A stretch of DNA of 64,000 nt from Amycolatopsis bullii (GCF_014654205.1 NZ_BNAW01000011.1:62001-126000); one strand, 5' to 3'; shown: positions 18,701 to 26,429, counted from the first letter of the stretch. Notes: generated by a model from the letters alone, not told the origin. Program-made: numbers and translations.

Positions 18701-19442
18701 CGGGACGCAGGTCGTACGCGTCCCCGGGGACAGTGGCGATGGTGGCCGGATTTCCCTTCGCGGGCACCGAAACCAGCCGGTTGCCCGCGACGCCCACGAC
18801 GCCGTCCGCGGTCGGCACAGCCGAGGTGACTTGACCGGGCGCGGTGACCGAGCTGTCGATCTTGCCGGTGGCGAGGTTCGCGCTCAGCAGCCGGGTGCCC
18901 TGCTCTCCGGCGACGGTGAACACGGCTTCGTCGCCGGTGCCACACCCGGGCGAGTAGTACTTCAGGCCGACGCCACCGGCCAGGGCGCGCACGGCTCCGG
19001 TGGCGAGGTCGACGGAGTAGGCGAAGGCGCCGTGGTCGCGTGCGGCCTGGGTGTTCACGGCCGACGCGGGCAGGATCGCCAGCGCGGCGAACTTCCCGTC
19101 GCCGGACAAGCACTGGTAGCCGGTCCAGGAGGCGTCGTCGAACCCGGCCGGATGGATCAGCGCGATCTCGCGCCAGGCGTACCCGGCCGCCTCGCGGCCC
19201 ACCTCGAGGTGGTAGCCCTGCGCGTCACCCCGGCCGTCGATGGCGAGATCGGCGGATTTCGCCGCCTGGGGCCCGAAGTCGGCGGGTTGCGGCGCGGTGG
19301 GCTTCGGCGCGGCTACTGCCGGTTTCGGCGCCGCCCCGGCCGCCGAAACGGTGGCGGCGATCAGGGAAAGAACAGTCAGAAACAAGACGGCGAATCGACC
19401 GGAAATTCCGAAAATCGACAGGCGTCCGCCCACACCGAACAC
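12780..19442 (-). CDS. Secreted Rhs/YD-repeat polymorphic toxin with colicin E3-type rRNase C-terminus
   Basis: About 2220 aa from the GTG at 19442 (AAGGG 8 nt upstream; an in-frame TTG at 19490 would add 16 residues). In order: signal peptide (FAVLFLTVLSLIAATVSAAG); a beta-rich Ala/Pro region; a lytic-transglycosylase-like domain near residue 490 (IYEGIMAQESNW, GYGIGQVTDGMH, AAGLQILESTW); a golvesin-like beta domain (~857-960); DUF6531 (GDPVDTSTGYF, ~1000); many YD repeats; and the Rhs core (SRYYDPATALFLTVDPLS) at ~2020. The last ~60 residues match the colicin E3/cloacin cytotoxic domain: KRW, EWDSQHG...E, HLGEFDPETGEQ, DPTR. Asp2181, His2184 and Glu2188 align with the colicin E3 catalytic Asp/His/Glu, so it likely cleaves 16S rRNA at the decoding site. 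Confidence 0.9.
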   Translation of the reverse strand: MFGVGGRLSIFGISGRFAVLFLTVLSLIAATVSAAGAAPKPAVAAPKPTAPQPADFGPQAAKSADLAIDGRGDAQGYHLEVGREAAGYAWREIALIHPAGFDDASWTGYQCLSGDGKFAALAILPASAVNTQAARDHGAFAYSVDLATGAVRALAGGVGLKYYSPGCGTGDEAVFTVAGEQGTRLLSANLATGKIDSSVTAPGQVTSAVPTADGVVGVAGNRLVSVPAKGNPATIATVPGDAYDLRPAADGGVSFLHTKAGTKTATAAHVRAGQVTTLGTGDLNRVQLFQGRAGHAVLSGAHPAAADVLATAGVTSVKDDGLARGATASSLDGDALLGPDADGRKSAPAMLATKTGKVLAPEVPPATVKAVTTVPTYSAAPKDAAPAPRVSRLSPKADAAPSAQAAPNTTQAQSPKCAVPPLQANRQVMQPSPAQVNWAVQLAEQGLLTGSAYTRPANFANMGLVGYAPNSDFPLISLAHPAGGSSTVPRSIYEGIMAQESNWSQASWHAPAGTAGDPLIASYYGAGGDIVSINYAASDCGYGIGQVTDGMHIGDHSLSEHGQWKVAVDYQENIAAGLQILESTWNQLYAAGITVNNADPRYLENWYFAAWAYNSGLQPNAANGNTTGCTPGPACTGPHGTWGLGWTNNPANLDYPPNRDPYLQDTYADAAHPASWPYQERVLGWTASPLIRYGSQAYAKPTYNGGQTWVQPAPFTTMCTADNHCDPNTTNPNNPGASHCLLDDFQCWWHQPVTWIPSCSTTCATSPYAVSGGSEPANPTKNPPTCSQDFSKLPAGAIIVDDEPSRLNLQGCGSANWSSNGTFTYTYGTNSAGDPIGAIDTHQLGTGLGGRVLFTHTEDGSNRALINTGVWTPNLPSLQYYKVKLHLPGLGAQATNVVYNINPGGGVSPWRIRVNQAWNSEQWVTIGTFAMQNGGNVTLNNNGSSQDQGGSGYSDFDVAFDAVAFVPMGGTPGQPIGGPPGIQDAPRGSNPAFIACGCARRTAGDPVDTSTGYFGQEFTDLATPGRGAALKFTRSYAESIADPAGPNKALAADGPLGWGWTFSYNLAAVTDGATGNVTVRQEDGSAVTFVNSSGAYAPAAPRFDAKLVKSGSTYVYTRRGQQLFTFDVASGHLTAETDLAGSKASPPYQTTLAYDAAGHLSTVTDPGNRTYTLTWTGSHITGLADTAGRQVSYGYDADGNLTDVYGVGTTRTPSLKDDDHYRYGYAAGHLLTSMRTPANFGGPASAVTSMVYDSSERVRSQTDPDGATTAFTYGPDGGLAAGQTLVTDPAGHKTLETYQNGLLVSETKGYGTADAGTTSYTYDPVTLGVSTKTDADGNTETFTYDDHGNRTSASNALGFTTSYAYDDSGNLLETIDATGVATVNQYDQPGQIPAGAAGVLDLTSTTVTRANNVVESTTGNFGPAPVRTTSYSYDDPAHPGDRSRTVDPRGKTTTDAFDAFGDRTSSTDPLGNKTRYGYDTGRGLTTSLQDPLGKTTAYDHDPWGNVVKTTDPLGHTHSAVYDADGQKTAETDANGRTVTTTYDPAGRVVKITQADGTTQLTEYNPDGTTADTVDGKGAKTTYGYDGQGRQNSRTDADQRVTTAQLDPAGRIVTSTDPAGRVTTFGHDAAGETTSITYSDTSTPKATYAYDPDGRRISLADGTGTSTWTYDTFGEVVAQKQGSGAVVGYGYDENGNRTSVTYPGRSTPLTRTFDDASRLAAVTDWNGNKTAFGYNADSHLLTTSYPNGTTITNTYDDSGFLSGTSAATGTATVLAVSYGRDAENQLSSQTAGGVAQSYGYTSREQLASATAGGSATAFGYDAANNPTTVATATQAFDPAGQLCWTLPSGPAPSGQDCATVPSGATTYASDALGQRIKATPAAGTASTYGYDQAGRLVSATGPGGSASYVYDGSGQRVAKTVGGVTSAFVWDVSTPANVLSDSANTYVYGPDGLPIEQIGTGGTTWFVHDQIGSTLALLDSSGAVAGGYTYTPFGRATHTGAASTPLQFTGQYTDAETGFVHLRSRYYDPATALFLTVDPLSDISGTPYAYANDNPLNWVDPNGQWSVLGAIAGGLLAGAAVIVSAVVEVGTGGVATPAVVAGDVALWGLVGYLVGGAAPDVSHQVSAAMSTGRNPSWGYVPAPKSLPGFPNAVPAKGKTPVQGGGGTRKRWINDDGCILEWDSQHGAVEKYSKNGRNHLGEFDPETGEQTKDGDPTRRVEK

Positions 19443-19789
19443 GGCCTGAACCCTTCCCCCAGCGACCTCGACGAGGCCGTTCCCGCTCAACCGGCCGGAA
19501 GTCCCGGGGCCGCTGAACGCAGCCTAACCCGGGGGATGATCTCCACCATCACCCGTTTGAGTGACGTCAACTACACCGGAGCAATGGCTGCGTCGTCATT
19601 CCGAAAACCGACAAAGTTCATTAATGGCCCACGAAGTGACTTTTGCCGCCGCCCGCCCCATCAACTGAAGCTGTGGGCCGAAGTCGGATGAACACCGGTC
19701 CGACTCGGCGGGTCCAGGAGTTCGCGTCAAGCAGACGCCGGCCCGTCCTCGTGCTCATACCCAGATCGGGCGGGGCGCGAAACCCGAGA
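19443..19789. other. Upstream region of the Rhs toxin gene
   Basis: About 350 nt with no convincing gene. On the minus strand, TTAGGCT (around 19523-19529) could be a -10 box for the Rhs gene and TTGACG (near 19565) a -35-like hexamer, but their spacing is not standard. The stretch is more AT-rich than its flanks. No repeats seen. Confidence 0.35.
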
Positions 19790-20368
19790 CTAGTCGATTT
19801 TCGTCAGACCGAGATCCCGTCGCATTGCTTGTTGCAGTTTTTCCGTGAAATCCCTCCCTTTCAACATCTCAGTCCGCACCCTTTCCTGTTCCGACGAATC
19901 ATGATCACCATTGCCACAGCGACCAAAAGCAGCAACCGCAAAACCGACCGCACTGATAGCTTCCTTTGAACCTATCAGTTCAAGTGTCAACCAGCCAGCC
20001 ATTGCTTGGCGATGAAATCCGTACTCGTCGAAAGGAACTTGAGTCGGATCGCCGAACCCGGAGCCTTCTTGAACATGCAGAGAGTTCAAGAAAGCCATAT
20101 CCCAGTCCTTTAGTACAGTCAAAAGCTCAGAGCACGCCTCGACTCGTTTATCAATCCAATGCTTGCGAAGATCATGAGCTTCGCCGGCACGCCTGGCTTC
20201 AATTTCCCTCGTCCATCGCAGCTCCTCGCGTTCCGCCTCACGCTCCCATCGGCGATCGTCGCGACGAGCAGCAATCCATTGACCTCCCCACGCGCCGCCG
20301 ATCGTGCCGACCACAGCCAGGACAGCAAGGGTAATTGTGAGCCACGGCTGCACCGCATTTCCCGCCAT
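19790..20368 (-). CDS. Membrane-anchored hypothetical protein
   Basis: 192 aa from the ATG at 20368. It starts MAGNAVQPW, with one hydrophobic helix (WLTITLAVLAVVGTIGGAWGG, ~9-29). A charged coiled-coil-like stretch follows (RRDDRRWEREAEREELRW). The remaining ~130 residues are soluble and without a family I recognise. An N-in anchor with a cytoplasmic coiled coil is the likely topology. The in-frame start at 20500 would add 44 residues that look non-coding. Codon use is less GC-rich than the neighbours. Confidence 0.6.
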   Translation of the reverse strand: MAGNAVQPWLTITLAVLAVVGTIGGAWGGQWIAARRDDRRWEREAEREELRWTREIEARRAGEAHDLRKHWIDKRVEACSELLTVLKDWDMAFLNSLHVQEGSGFGDPTQVPFDEYGFHRQAMAGWLTLELIGSKEAISAVGFAVAAFGRCGNGDHDSSEQERVRTEMLKGRDFTEKLQQAMRRDLGLTKID

Positions 20369-20544
20369 AGCGGAGATGGTATTCGCTCTGCACGTACCGG
20401 CTGCACCACGGGGAGCGACCGGGCGTTGATGCGCCTCAGGATCATCGGTGGTTCCGCCGGCCGCTCGCGCCGACGGAACCACCGCAGCGAGCTTGCGCAC
20501 CTGGCCGAGGAAGTCGGCGTCAGCCGATGCGATTCGGCGCGCTT

Positions 20545-20868
20545 TCAGCGGCGATTGACCTTCACGTCGTCCATGCAGGTCGAGCTGACCGTGAGGTCGC
20601 GGTACGGGTAGCTCTCGCGGTCGAGCAGCTCCATCGCCATCAGCTCGGCGTGGTCGTGGGCCCGCTGGGTGGCGTCCTCGCCCGCGGGGACCTCCACCGC
20701 GACGCGGAAGCTGAAGCCGCCCAAGTGCGGGCTGTAGGTGAGGGATCCCGTTTCGCTGAACACCATCTCGGACAGCGCCGCCGAGCCCGCGTTGGACAAC
20801 AGCCTTTCGCGGACGGCTTGCGTGGGCTTGTCGAACTTGCCCCGGACGAGGACGCGGTACGTCGGCAT
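20545..20868 (-). CDS. DUF6204 family protein
   Basis: 107 aa, soluble. The pattern MPTYRVLVRGKFDKPTQAVRERLL, then FSETGSLTYSPHLGGFSFRVAVEV and YPYRDLTVSSTCMDD fits DUF6204, a small actinobacterial alpha/beta family of unknown function. It is on the same strand as the membrane protein gene downstream but 176 nt apart. The only likely start is the ATG at 20868. Confidence 0.75.
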   Translation of the reverse strand: MPTYRVLVRGKFDKPTQAVRERLLSNAGSAALSEMVFSETGSLTYSPHLGGFSFRVAVEVPAGEDATQRAHDHAELMAMELLDRESYPYRDLTVSSTCMDDVKVNRR

Positions 20869-20941
20869 GTCCTCAGGCTAGCCCGGCGGGGAAGTCGTTT
20901 TCGCAAGGCGCGTCGCCGGGGCGGTCTGCGATACTGGCCCG

Positions 20942-21562
20942 ATGGACCAGACCGGGATCCCGGGCCCAGGAACCACTCACGACTGGGCCAGCCAGGTCGA
21001 CACCGGCCACCTCGACCACATCCGGCGTCACCCCGCCCTGTTCGCTCCCGGCGGCGTCGGGCACTTGGTCCTCGAAGTCCTCGCCTACGCCGACGAAGAG
21101 GCCGAGGAGAACGGGGGCGGGCGGTGCTCGGTCACGCTGCACGCCGATGGTTCGGTTTCGGTTGCGGACGACGGCCGGGGCACCGCCACCGTTTTCGACG
21201 CTCGAGGCCGCCCGGTCAAGAAACCCGTCATGGTGTCGAAAGACCTGCGGTTCTTCGACGCACCCGACCCGGCACCACTGGCCGACGGGCATCCGCGCCG
21301 GGGGATGTCGGTGGTCGCCGCCTTGAGCGAGTGGCTGGTGCACACCAATCGGCGCGACAACGGCTCCTGGTCGCAGCGCTACGAAAACGCGCTGCCCGCC
21401 AGCGAACTCGTCCCGATCGCCGGGGACGGGACCACCGGGACGTCCGTCCACTTCCGACCTCTCGAGGCCGTGCGCGCACTCGGCGCCGTGCACGTCGACG
21501 ATCTGCTGCGCTGGACGTCGTCCTCGGCGCACCTCGCGGTCGACGTGCGCGTCACCCCCTGA
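20942..21562 (+). CDS. GHKL ATP-binding protein resembling the GyrB N-terminus
   Basis: 206 aa. It matches the ATPase fold of gyrase/topoisomerase B: RRHPALFAPGGVGHLVLEVLAYADEEA (the GGVGHLVLEVLDN...E box with the catalytic-type Glu), VTLHADGSVSVADDGRGTAT (DDGRG loop), RRGMSVVAALSEWL and GTTGTSVHFRP. It stops before the transducer domain, so it is a stand-alone GHKL protein. Function unknown. GATACT ends 7 nt before the ATG and there is no ribosome site, suggesting a leaderless transcript. Its 3' end overlaps the convergent FkbH-like gene by 11 nt. Confidence 0.75.
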   Translation: MDQTGIPGPGTTHDWASQVDTGHLDHIRRHPALFAPGGVGHLVLEVLAYADEEAEENGGGRCSVTLHADGSVSVADDGRGTATVFDARGRPVKKPVMVSKDLRFFDAPDPAPLADGHPRRGMSVVAALSEWLVHTNRRDNGSWSQRYENALPASELVPIAGDGTTGTSVHFRPLEAVRALGAVHVDDLLRWTSSSAHLAVDVRVTP

Positions 21563-22607
21563 GTTCGGGCGCCACCAGCGTCATCGTGGCCGGGAGCGGA
21601 CGTCGCTGCGGCACCAGGTGGCGGGGTTCGCCACCCAGGCCGTCCAGGCAGGAGCAGCCACTGTCCGTGAAGCCGGCGAAGCGGTACGCGATGTCCAGCA
21701 CGCGGTTCCGTTCGGTGCGGCGGAAATCCGCCGCCAGGTGCACGCCCGCCTTCGCCGCCGCGTCGATCAGCCAGTTGAGGATCGCCGCCCCCGTGCCGCA
21801 CGACAGCACGCGGCAGGAGATCGCCAGCAGCTCCAGGTGCCACACCGCGCTGCCGTAGGCCAGCAGCACCACGCCGATCGCGCCGTGCGAGCCGAACCTG
21901 TCCCGGAGGGCCACCACCAGGACTTCGCGGTCCGGATCCGCCAGCAGCGCCCGGAGCTCATCGCCGGTGTAGTGCACGCCCGTCGCGTTCATCCGGCTGG
22001 TCCGCAGGGTCAGCTCCTCGACCCGCGACACGTCGCTCTCGGCACCGCGCTCGATCTCCAGCACGAGGTCGAGCGAACGCAGGAATGCCTCGTCCGACCC
22101 CGCGAACGACGCACGCGCCTCCGTGCGCCGGAAGCCGGCCCGGTACCGCGCCCGGCGCTGCCGGGCGTCCTCGGTGACCACGGCCGGGCTGAACTCCGGC
22201 CGGCTCGTCAGCTCCGGCAGCAGGCCGGCGTCGTAGCAGCGCACGTCGGGATGGTGGTAGGCGACTTCGGCGCGCTCGGCGGGCTGGTCGTCGATGAACG
22301 CGATCGTCCCGGCCGCGAACCCGAGCTCGTCGGCGATCGCCCGCACCGACGCCGACTTCGGCCCCCAGCCGATCTGCGGCACCACGAAGTACTCGGCGAC
22401 ACCGAGCTCCTCCAGCCTCGCCCAGGCGTGGTCGTGGTCGTTCCGGCTCGCCACCGACTGCAGGATGCCGCGGGAGTCGAGCTCGGTGACCACGGCCCGG
22501 ACCTCGTCGGTCAGCGCGACGTCGGGGGCTTCGAGCAAAGTGCCTTGCCACAGCGTGTTGTCGAGGTCCCACACCAGGCACTTGACCGGGACCTGCTCAG
22601 TCCTCAT
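21552..22607 (-). CDS. HAD-IIIC phosphatase, FkbH-like glyceryl-ACP synthase
   Basis: 351 aa. The HAD motif I is KCLVWDLDNTLWQGTLLE (~8-25), with motif III-like FIDDQPAERAEV near residue 103. The C-terminal half is the GNAT-like domain of FkbH proteins (RTSRMNATGVHYT, LELLAISCRVLSCGTGAAIL). FkbH proteins take a phosphoglycerate and load a glyceryl unit on an acyl carrier protein. A carrier protein gene lies in this same operon (26419-26721), which supports that role. It is the last gene of the RiPP operon, overlapping the methyltransferase by 11 nt, with ribosome site GGAGGCGTCCC before its ATG. Confidence 0.88.
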   Translation of the reverse strand: MRTEQVPVKCLVWDLDNTLWQGTLLEAPDVALTDEVRAVVTELDSRGILQSVASRNDHDHAWARLEELGVAEYFVVPQIGWGPKSASVRAIADELGFAAGTIAFIDDQPAERAEVAYHHPDVRCYDAGLLPELTSRPEFSPAVVTEDARQRRARYRAGFRRTEARASFAGSDEAFLRSLDLVLEIERGAESDVSRVEELTLRTSRMNATGVHYTGDELRALLADPDREVLVVALRDRFGSHGAIGVVLLAYGSAVWHLELLAISCRVLSCGTGAAILNWLIDAAAKAGVHLAADFRRTERNRVLDIAYRFAGFTDSGCSCLDGLGGEPRHLVPQRRPLPATMTLVAPELRG

Positions 22608-23376
22608 GGGACGCCTCCGGTCCGGAAGGCCGCCGCAGCAGCGCCGTGAGCAGGAACGGCCGGCCGTAGCAAGGCGCGTCGGCCGGCTGGTCGCGCATCG
22701 GCCGGATCTCCACTTCGGTCAGTTCGGAGAAGATCCACCGCAGTTCCTGCGGTGTGTAGGCCAGACCGCCGTAGAGCTTGCCGTCGCGGTACAGGTCCGA
22801 GTCCGGCACCGGGGAGCCCGAGCCCGGCGCCCACGCGGCGAACGCGGCGAGCACCAGATGCCCGCCGGCGGCCAGGACCCGGTCGAGCAGCTGGACGTAG
22901 CTGATCCGCCGGTGCGGTGGCAGGTGGTGGAAGAACCCGGAGTCCACCACCACGTCGTACGGACCGGTCAGCTCGGCGCGCGTCAGCGCGAACGCGTCAC
23001 CGCAGTGGAAGCCGATCTCCACCCTGGCCTCGCCCGCGCGGTCACGCGCCCACTCGATGGCGTCGGGCGACATGTCGACGGCGTCCACTCGGAACCCGCG
23101 CGAAGCGAGGAAGATCGCGTTGCGGCCGGGACCGCATCCCAGGTCCAGGACGCGGCCCGGGCGGAGCCGGCCGCTGTCCAGGTACCCGGCGAGGTGCTCG
23201 TCGGGCTTGTTGACGAAGAACGGGACCGGACGGTCGCGATCCGCGTAGTACCCGTCCCAGAACCCGGCTCCCCCGGCCGGGGTCCACCGGTCCTCCGTGA
23301 CCGGGAACAGCCGGTCCATCAGGTCCAGGACGTCGTCCACCGTGCGGACGTACCGCGAGACGGGAGGCACCTTCAA
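22597..23376 (-). CDS. Class I SAM-dependent methyltransferase
   Basis: 259 aa. The Rossmann motif I is VLDLGCGPGRNAIFLA (~76), then acidic DAVDMSPDAIEWA, motif II-like DVVVDSGFFHHLP and LVLAAFAAW. This resembles small-molecule methyltransferases and thiopurine-MT-like enzymes. The start is a TTG in a TTGA overlap with the upstream radical SAM gene; a GTG two codons on is the alternative. It probably methylates the peptide or the acyl unit made by this operon; target unknown. Confidence 0.87.
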   Translation of the reverse strand: MKVPPVSRYVRTVDDVLDLMDRLFPVTEDRWTPAGGAGFWDGYYADRDRPVPFFVNKPDEHLAGYLDSGRLRPGRVLDLGCGPGRNAIFLASRGFRVDAVDMSPDAIEWARDRAGEARVEIGFHCGDAFALTRAELTGPYDVVVDSGFFHHLPPHRRISYVQLLDRVLAAGGHLVLAAFAAWAPGSGSPVPDSDLYRDGKLYGGLAYTPQELRWIFSELTEVEIRPMRDQPADAPCYGRPFLLTALLRRPSGPEASHED

Positions 23377-24377
23377 GCCCGATCACCGGCTTCGGGCACC
23401 GGCTGCCCCAGGAACACCGATCCGCGCGGGGTGAGACCCGTCTGCGTGATCAGCCGAGTCGCGTAGTCGCGCTTCACCACGAAGCGCTCCCGGCCGTAGA
23501 TCAGGTAGCGGTCCCGCTGCTCTTCCGGCGTGAAGTTGATCGTGATGACGTTCGCCCCGGCCATCAGTCCCCGGTGCTGCCCCTCACCGGCTCGCTTGGA
23601 CAACGCGCTCACGGCCGGGATGAGCCAGTCCGGTTGCACGAGCCGCGAAGCGGCGATCGCGTTCAGCGTCAGCTCCACGTCACCGCCGGGGTGGCCGGCG
23701 AGCGGGGTGTCCGGTGCCGGGACGAACGGCGCCACGCTGCACATGTGGACACCCAGGTCGCGGGCGAAGACGATGTCCCGCGCCACACTGCGGAGGTCCT
23801 GTCCCGGCAACCCGATGATCGACCCGGTCCCGACGCGGTAGCCGAGGTCGAGCAGGTCCTGCAGGCAGGTCAACCGCGATTCCAGCGTCTCGTGGCGCAT
23901 TTCCTCGTTCAGCCGCGGATCGCTGGTCTCGTACTTGAGGATGTAGCTGGTGGCGCCCTGCTCCCGCAGGTACTCGTACTCGTCGCGGCGCTTGTTCCCG
24001 AGGTTCAGCAGGATCTCGACGTCGTCGCCGTACATCTCCCGGATGCGCGGAATCGCCTCGCCGACGACACGCGTGGTCTGCGGGACCTCGCCGCCCTGGA
24101 AGAACACGACGTCGATGCCGCTCGCCTTGATGGCCGCGGCGACGTCGACCAGATCGTCCGAGCCGAGCCGGAACCCGGTGTTCGCCCGGGTGTTGTCCCG
24201 CCGCATCGGGCAGAACTCGCAGTTGACGCGGCACTGGTTGGTGATCTCCGTGACGCCGCGGACCACGACTTCGGCCCCGAAGACCTCCGTGCGCTTCAAC
24301 CGGGCCCGGGCGAAGAGCTCCTCCTGCTCCGGCCCGCGCAGTGCCAGAAGTTCCGAGACATCCTGCACATCAAGCAT
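23373..24377 (-). CDS. BioB/HydE/PylB-like radical SAM enzyme
   Basis: 334 aa from the ATG at 24377. The [4Fe-4S]-binding motif CRVNCEFC (CX3CX2C) is at about residue 50, followed by FFQGGEVPQ, YILKYETSDPRLN, VGTGSIIGLPGQ and NVITINFTPEEQRDRYLIY. These are the layout of biotin synthase, HydE and PylB-type enzymes, which act on small substrates and not on peptides. It overlaps the MFS gene upstream by 8 nt and the methyltransferase downstream by 4 nt. In this operon it may prepare the acyl or amino-acid-derived unit attached to the peptide; that is inference. Confidence 0.87.
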   Translation of the reverse strand: MLDVQDVSELLALRGPEQEELFARARLKRTEVFGAEVVVRGVTEITNQCRVNCEFCPMRRDNTRANTGFRLGSDDLVDVAAAIKASGIDVVFFQGGEVPQTTRVVGEAIPRIREMYGDDVEILLNLGNKRRDEYEYLREQGATSYILKYETSDPRLNEEMRHETLESRLTCLQDLLDLGYRVGTGSIIGLPGQDLRSVARDIVFARDLGVHMCSVAPFVPAPDTPLAGHPGGDVELTLNAIAASRLVQPDWLIPAVSALSKRAGEGQHRGLMAGANVITINFTPEEQRDRYLIYGRERFVVKRDYATRLITQTGLTPRGSVFLGQPVPEAGDRA

Positions 24378-25683
24378 CTTCGGGCACCTTTCCCCGTTCA
24401 CCGTTGACTGCTTTGACACCGAGAGCGGCCCGCCCGGACACCGACCCGGAGATCCGGTGAACGGGCACCGCGGCGATCGCGAAGAGGACGGCGAGCAGGG
24501 CCCAGCCCCACCCGCCCCCGCCGGCCGCGATCCAGCCGAAGAGCGCGGGCGCCGCCAGGTAGGCGACGTCGAAGCCCATCCCGAAGATCCCCTGCGCCCG
24601 CCCGTACGCACCCTGCGGAACGAGCTCGTACAGCAACCCGGTCGAGCCGACCGAGTAGAGGACATCGCCGCACACGAGGGCGATCGTCAGCGCGACGACG
24701 ACGGTCAGGGCCGGCACCACGCCGGCCCGGTGCGACGCCAGCGCCGCGAGCGGGAACAGCGCCGCCGCGACCGCGAACAGCACCGCTCCGGCCCGGGCGG
24801 CGTGAGCCGCGCGCCGGACCGTCGTGACCGAACGGGCGACCGGCACCTGCAGCACGACGACGCCGATCGTGTTCGTGGCGAGCGCGACCGAGACGATCCA
24901 CAGCGGCACCTGCATGTGGGTGGAGACCCACAGCGGCAGGGCGATGGTCAGCATCGGCTCGGCCAGCGAGAAAACGCAGTTGAGGACCATCAGCCAGACC
25001 ACCCGCGGATCCCGCGCGGACTGCGGTTCGCCGGCCTCCTCTTCCGGGGCGCTGTCCCCGGGCGCGGCAGCCCCTGGCCGGGCATGACGCCGGGCACGCA
25101 GGACCAGGGCACCGGTCGTCGCCAGGAGCACCGCCTCGATCGAGAAGGAAACCGTGAACGCCGTGCGGGAACCGACGGCGAGCACGATCGCTCCGATGCC
25201 GAGCCCCAGGATCATCGCGGTGTTGCTCATCGCCCGCGTCATCGCGCGGAACCGCAGCCTGCGGTCGCGGTCCACCGCGGTGCCGATCAGGGAGCCGAGG
25301 ACCGCCGCGCTGCCGCGGGCGCACATCACCAGCACCGCGAACAATCCCAGCCCCGCCAACGGGGGCGCGAAGACGAGCCCCGCGGTCACTATCGCCATCA
25401 CCCCCAAAAGGACGGCGTAGATCACGAACCCGTCGCGCCGATCGGCCAGCGCGCCGATCGCCGGACCGGCAACGAGCCCCAGCACGGCCGCGACGCTCGC
25501 GCCCAGCCCGTACACCGCCGGGCTCAGGTGCTGCTGCCGGATCATGAAGACGGCCAAGGCCGAGAACGACAACCCGGTGGCGACGTACAGGCTGGCCAGC
25601 GCGCAGGCGAGGCGGGTCTCGAGCGGTCCCCGCACCTCCTCGCGCCAGGTCAGCACCCAAAACCCTCGAAGAAACGAACTCAC
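24370..25683 (-). CDS. MFS exporter
   Basis: 437 aa, about 12 hydrophobic helices with a central Arg/Pro/Glu-rich loop near residue 200 (RARRHARPGAAAPGD). IGALADRRDGF corresponds to the loop 2-3 motif. GTG start at 25683, 29 nt after the oxygenase stop. It overlaps the radical SAM gene by 8 nt, so it is part of the operon, most likely as product exporter. Confidence 0.85.
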   Translation of the reverse strand: MSSFLRGFWVLTWREEVRGPLETRLACALASLYVATGLSFSALAVFMIRQQHLSPAVYGLGASVAAVLGLVAGPAIGALADRRDGFVIYAVLLGVMAIVTAGLVFAPPLAGLGLFAVLVMCARGSAAVLGSLIGTAVDRDRRLRFRAMTRAMSNTAMILGLGIGAIVLAVGSRTAFTVSFSIEAVLLATTGALVLRARRHARPGAAAPGDSAPEEEAGEPQSARDPRVVWLMVLNCVFSLAEPMLTIALPLWVSTHMQVPLWIVSVALATNTIGVVVLQVPVARSVTTVRRAAHAARAGAVLFAVAAALFPLAALASHRAGVVPALTVVVALTIALVCGDVLYSVGSTGLLYELVPQGAYGRAQGIFGMGFDVAYLAAPALFGWIAAGGGGWGWALLAVLFAIAAVPVHRISGSVSGRAALGVKAVNGERGKVPEDA

Positions 25684-25712
25684 GCAACACCTTCGATCGG
25701 GGAACGAGCCGG

Positions 25713-26429
25713 TCAGGTCCGCGAACCGGCGGTGTCACCGGCCAGTTCCAGGAGCGCGTTGCGCACCTCGGAACTGCTCTGCCGCGGTTTCTTGGACACG
25801 AAACCGGTGAGCGTGCACCGCCGCCCGTCCGCGGTCGGGTCCACCCGGTTGATCTGGTGCACCGTTCCGGCCTTCACCAGCACGAGCCGGTTCGGCAGGG
25901 GCACGATGGCCGTCGGGTGGGCCGCCGACCGCCGGACCCGCTTCTCCATCCGGGAAACGAAGTCCCCGTCGCCGTCGCCGTCCTGCGGAGGTTCCTCGTC
26001 GAGGATCATCAGCTCGCCGCCCCACGACGTCTTCCAGGTTTCGTGCAGGAAGAGGATGAACTCGCCGGTGCGGCCGCCGCCGGTGTCGTTGTGCCAGCTG
26101 AGCCTGCTGCCGGCCGGGTACTGCCAGAAGGTGAACCCGATCCGGTCCCAGTCCTCGCCCACCGCGCCGAAGATCTCCGGCTCCGCGGCGACGCGCCGGC
26201 GGATCAGTTCGTAGGCCTTGGGCCGCCCGGTACCCCTGTCGACGTCGGCCGTTCCGTCGAACACCGTCCCCTTCGACCGGTAGGCGAAGCCGTCCGTGTC
26301 CGGGTAGATGACGCTGTCGACCTGCGAGACCGTCGAGCGGGCCATGAGCTTGCGGACTTCACCGAGCGTCTCGTCGTCCAGGAAGTCGTCGATGACCAGG
26401 AACCGGTCACCCCCTTGCCTAACCAGCAT
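25713..26429 (-). CDS. 2-oxoglutarate/Fe(II)-dependent oxygenase (prolyl 4-hydroxylase-like)
   Basis: 238 aa from the ATG at 26429. The cupin iron ligands are visible: HxD in RLSWHNDTGGG, distal His in KAGTVHQINRVDP, and the 2OG-binding Arg in GRRCTLTGFVSKK. DDFLDDETLGEVRKLMA at the N-terminus is typical of this family. The ATG lies within the last codons of the carrier protein gene, with ribosome site AAGGACGAGG 5 nt before it; a GTG six codons upstream is less likely. It is expected to hydroxylate or otherwise oxidise the peptide or its acyl unit. Confidence 0.86.
   Translation of the reverse strand: MLVRQGGDRFLVIDDFLDDETLGEVRKLMARSTVSQVDSVIYPDTDGFAYRSKGTVFDGTADVDRGTGRPKAYELIRRRVAAEPEIFGAVGEDWDRIGFTFWQYPAGSRLSWHNDTGGGRTGEFILFLHETWKTSWGGELMILDEEPPQDGDGDGDFVSRMEKRVRRSAAHPTAIVPLPNRLVLVKAGTVHQINRVDPTADGRRCTLTGFVSKKPRQSSSEVRNALLELAGDTAGSRT

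Noticed and set aside
12609..19691. Two plus-strand open frames of more than 1100 codons opposite the Rhs gene
   Set aside because: They are mirror frames of the high-GC, YD-repeat coding sequence, rich in Arg/Gly/Val without domains. The minus strand has the Rhs domains.
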